7,159 nt of DNA, taken from NCBI GenBank assembly GCA_937868035.1, contig CALMLK010000353.1, forward strand, positions 1-7,159, written 5' to 3'. A model generated the notes under the pieces. That model was not told the origin of the DNA. It worked only from the letters and a program-made list of their open reading frames with translations, and ran no database searches. Origin of the DNA: an uncultured Alphaproteobacteria bacterium. GTDB lineage: Bacteria; Pseudomonadota; Alphaproteobacteria; Rhizobiales; Aestuariivirgaceae. This document shows positions 6,510 to 7,159 of the stretch, in pieces (positions within the stretch are counted from its first letter, which is position 1; each line of letters opens with the position of its first letter). Position numbers and translations under genes: made by a program.

Positions 6510-7159
6510 ATGGCCGCGAGACGGGAAGAGGGATGCAGGAGGTTGTGGCGCGGCGCCGTATTGGCTCTGGCCTTGACCACGGCTGCTGCATTTTCAGTGT
6601 CCCCTGCGGCGCCGCGCGAGACCTACGCGGCCTATGTGGCGCGCATCAATGCCGGCTTGCCCGGCGGTGCAACCTATCGTGACGATCTCGAGCAGGTGCT
6701 GCTCTCGGCCGCCAATGCCTACCGCAAGAGCAAGGGATTGAAGCCGCTCCGCGCGGCCGAGGGAACGCTGGTGGCCGCGGCGCGCGCCCATGCCGCCGAC
6801 ATGATGCAGAATGATTTCGTCGGCCACACGTCGTCCTCGGGTGCTGGTTTTGAGTCGCGCATGCGCGCCCTTCATCCCGGCGTGATGATGCTGCCCCGCA
6901 TGGCGGAGAATGCCGCCCGCGAACGCAGCAAGGGTGAGCCGGACGAAGCCAAGGCCCGCAAGCTGTTCCAGCAATGGGTCAACAGCGGCCCCCACGCCCG
7001 TACACTCCGCAGCCGCGACTACGTGAGCCTTGCCACGGGCGTGGTGGAGAAAGACGGCAAGCTCTTCGCCGTGCAGATCTTCGAAGGCCCGGCCCTCAAC
7101 ACCAACATGTTCGGAACCGCCGGCGCGCCAACCCCCAAGACCGAAACCAGCGGCCCCGT
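6510..7159 (+). CDS. Secreted CAP/SCP-domain protein (YkwD-like), C-terminus off the right edge
   Basis: 216 codons are present and the end lies beyond the window. Residues 1-14 are basic (ARREEGCRRLWR), followed by a hydrophobic stretch at about 15-29 (GAVLALALTTAAAFSV), a Sec signal peptide with cleavage probably near residue 34. The CAP domain covers about residues 58-195. Its pocket residues are visible: H106 in DFVGHTSSSG, E133 in MAENAA, and W156 and H162 in WVNSGPHARTL, followed by a strand (ATGVVEKDGKLFAVQIF) typical of the family end. Bacterial CAP proteins are periplasmic or secreted, and their exact function is mostly unknown. The start at 6510 has only a weak GAAAG upstream. A better AGGAGG (6537-6542) is internal and directly abuts an in-frame TTG, which is too close to be used. 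The gene is divergent from the EAL gene. The 3' tail is rich in P, T and G (TAGAPTPKTETSGP), suggesting a low-complexity extension. Confidence 0.88.
   Translation, partial: MAARREEGCRRLWRGAVLALALTTAAAFSVSPAAPRETYAAYVARINAGLPGGATYRDDLEQVLLSAANAYRKSKGLKPLRAAEGTLVAAARAHAADMMQNDFVGHTSSSGAGFESRMRALHPGVMMLPRMAENAARERSKGEPDEAKARKLFQQWVNSGPHARTLRSRDYVSLATGVVEKDGKLFAVQIFEGPALNTNMFGTAGAPTPKTETSGP

Noticed and set aside
6537..6545. AGGAGG followed by TTG as an alternative start of the CAP gene
   Set aside because: The Shine-Dalgarno abuts the TTG with no spacing, and starting there would drop the basic n-region of the signal peptide.
6594..6995. A 133-codon minus-strand frame inside the CAP gene
   Set aside because: It is antisense to a gene with a signal peptide and CAP motifs.

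Overview
The window looks like a piece of an alphaproteobacterial chromosome, probably Hyphomicrobiales or a close relative. The reasons are GC-rich coding DNA, strong GGAGG-type ribosome binding sites, a YidB/YeaQ-type envelope-stress neighbourhood, and an EAL protein with a degenerate GGDEF half. The genus cannot be named from the sequence. Nothing suggests phage, plasmid, insertion sequence, CRISPR, tRNA or rRNA. All intact genes share the same GC-rich style, and only the intergenic regions at about 3440-3570 and 6450-6510 are AT-rich.

Layout, left to right. (1) 1-895: a YidB-family gene on the + strand lies between two minus-strand genes for small GlsB/YeaQ/YmgE-type membrane proteins. 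The left one runs off the edge; the right one is complete. A strong hairpin terminator (606-633) ends the YidB gene, and its T tract overlaps the stop codon of the convergent YeaQ gene. (2) 632-1919: the right YeaQ gene lies 7 bp downstream of a gene for an exported four-cysteine protein of unknown family, so the two probably form an operon. (3) 2213-3379: a small acidic hypothetical gene converges, 6 bp apart, on a gene for an HTH regulator whose C-terminal domain I do not recognise. (4) 3380-3692: a 313-bp intergenic region between the divergent regulator and purA, rich in inverted repeats. (5) 3693-4985: purA, adenylosuccinate synthase, with all motifs intact. (6) 4996-6420: a cytosolic c-di-GMP phosphodiesterase candidate, with a dead GGDEF and an intact EAL, convergent with purA. 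(7) 6421-6509: a short divergent promoter region, then a secreted CAP/SCP-domain protein that runs off the right edge.

How the genes may work together: PurA commits IMP to AMP synthesis. The YidB/YeaQ/exported-protein cluster has the look of a small envelope or stress module. The EAL protein and the divergent CAP protein may share a regulatory region. None of these links beyond gene order is shown by the sequence.

The most interesting unexplained structure is the purA leader. It has three alternating complementary segments (3539-3574), a terminator-like stem ending 24 bp before the purA start (3632-3668), and a 23-codon reading frame through that stem whose TGA overlaps the purA ATG. This could be an undescribed attenuator or coupled leader, but chance is not excluded. 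I did not find a clearly novel multi-gene system.
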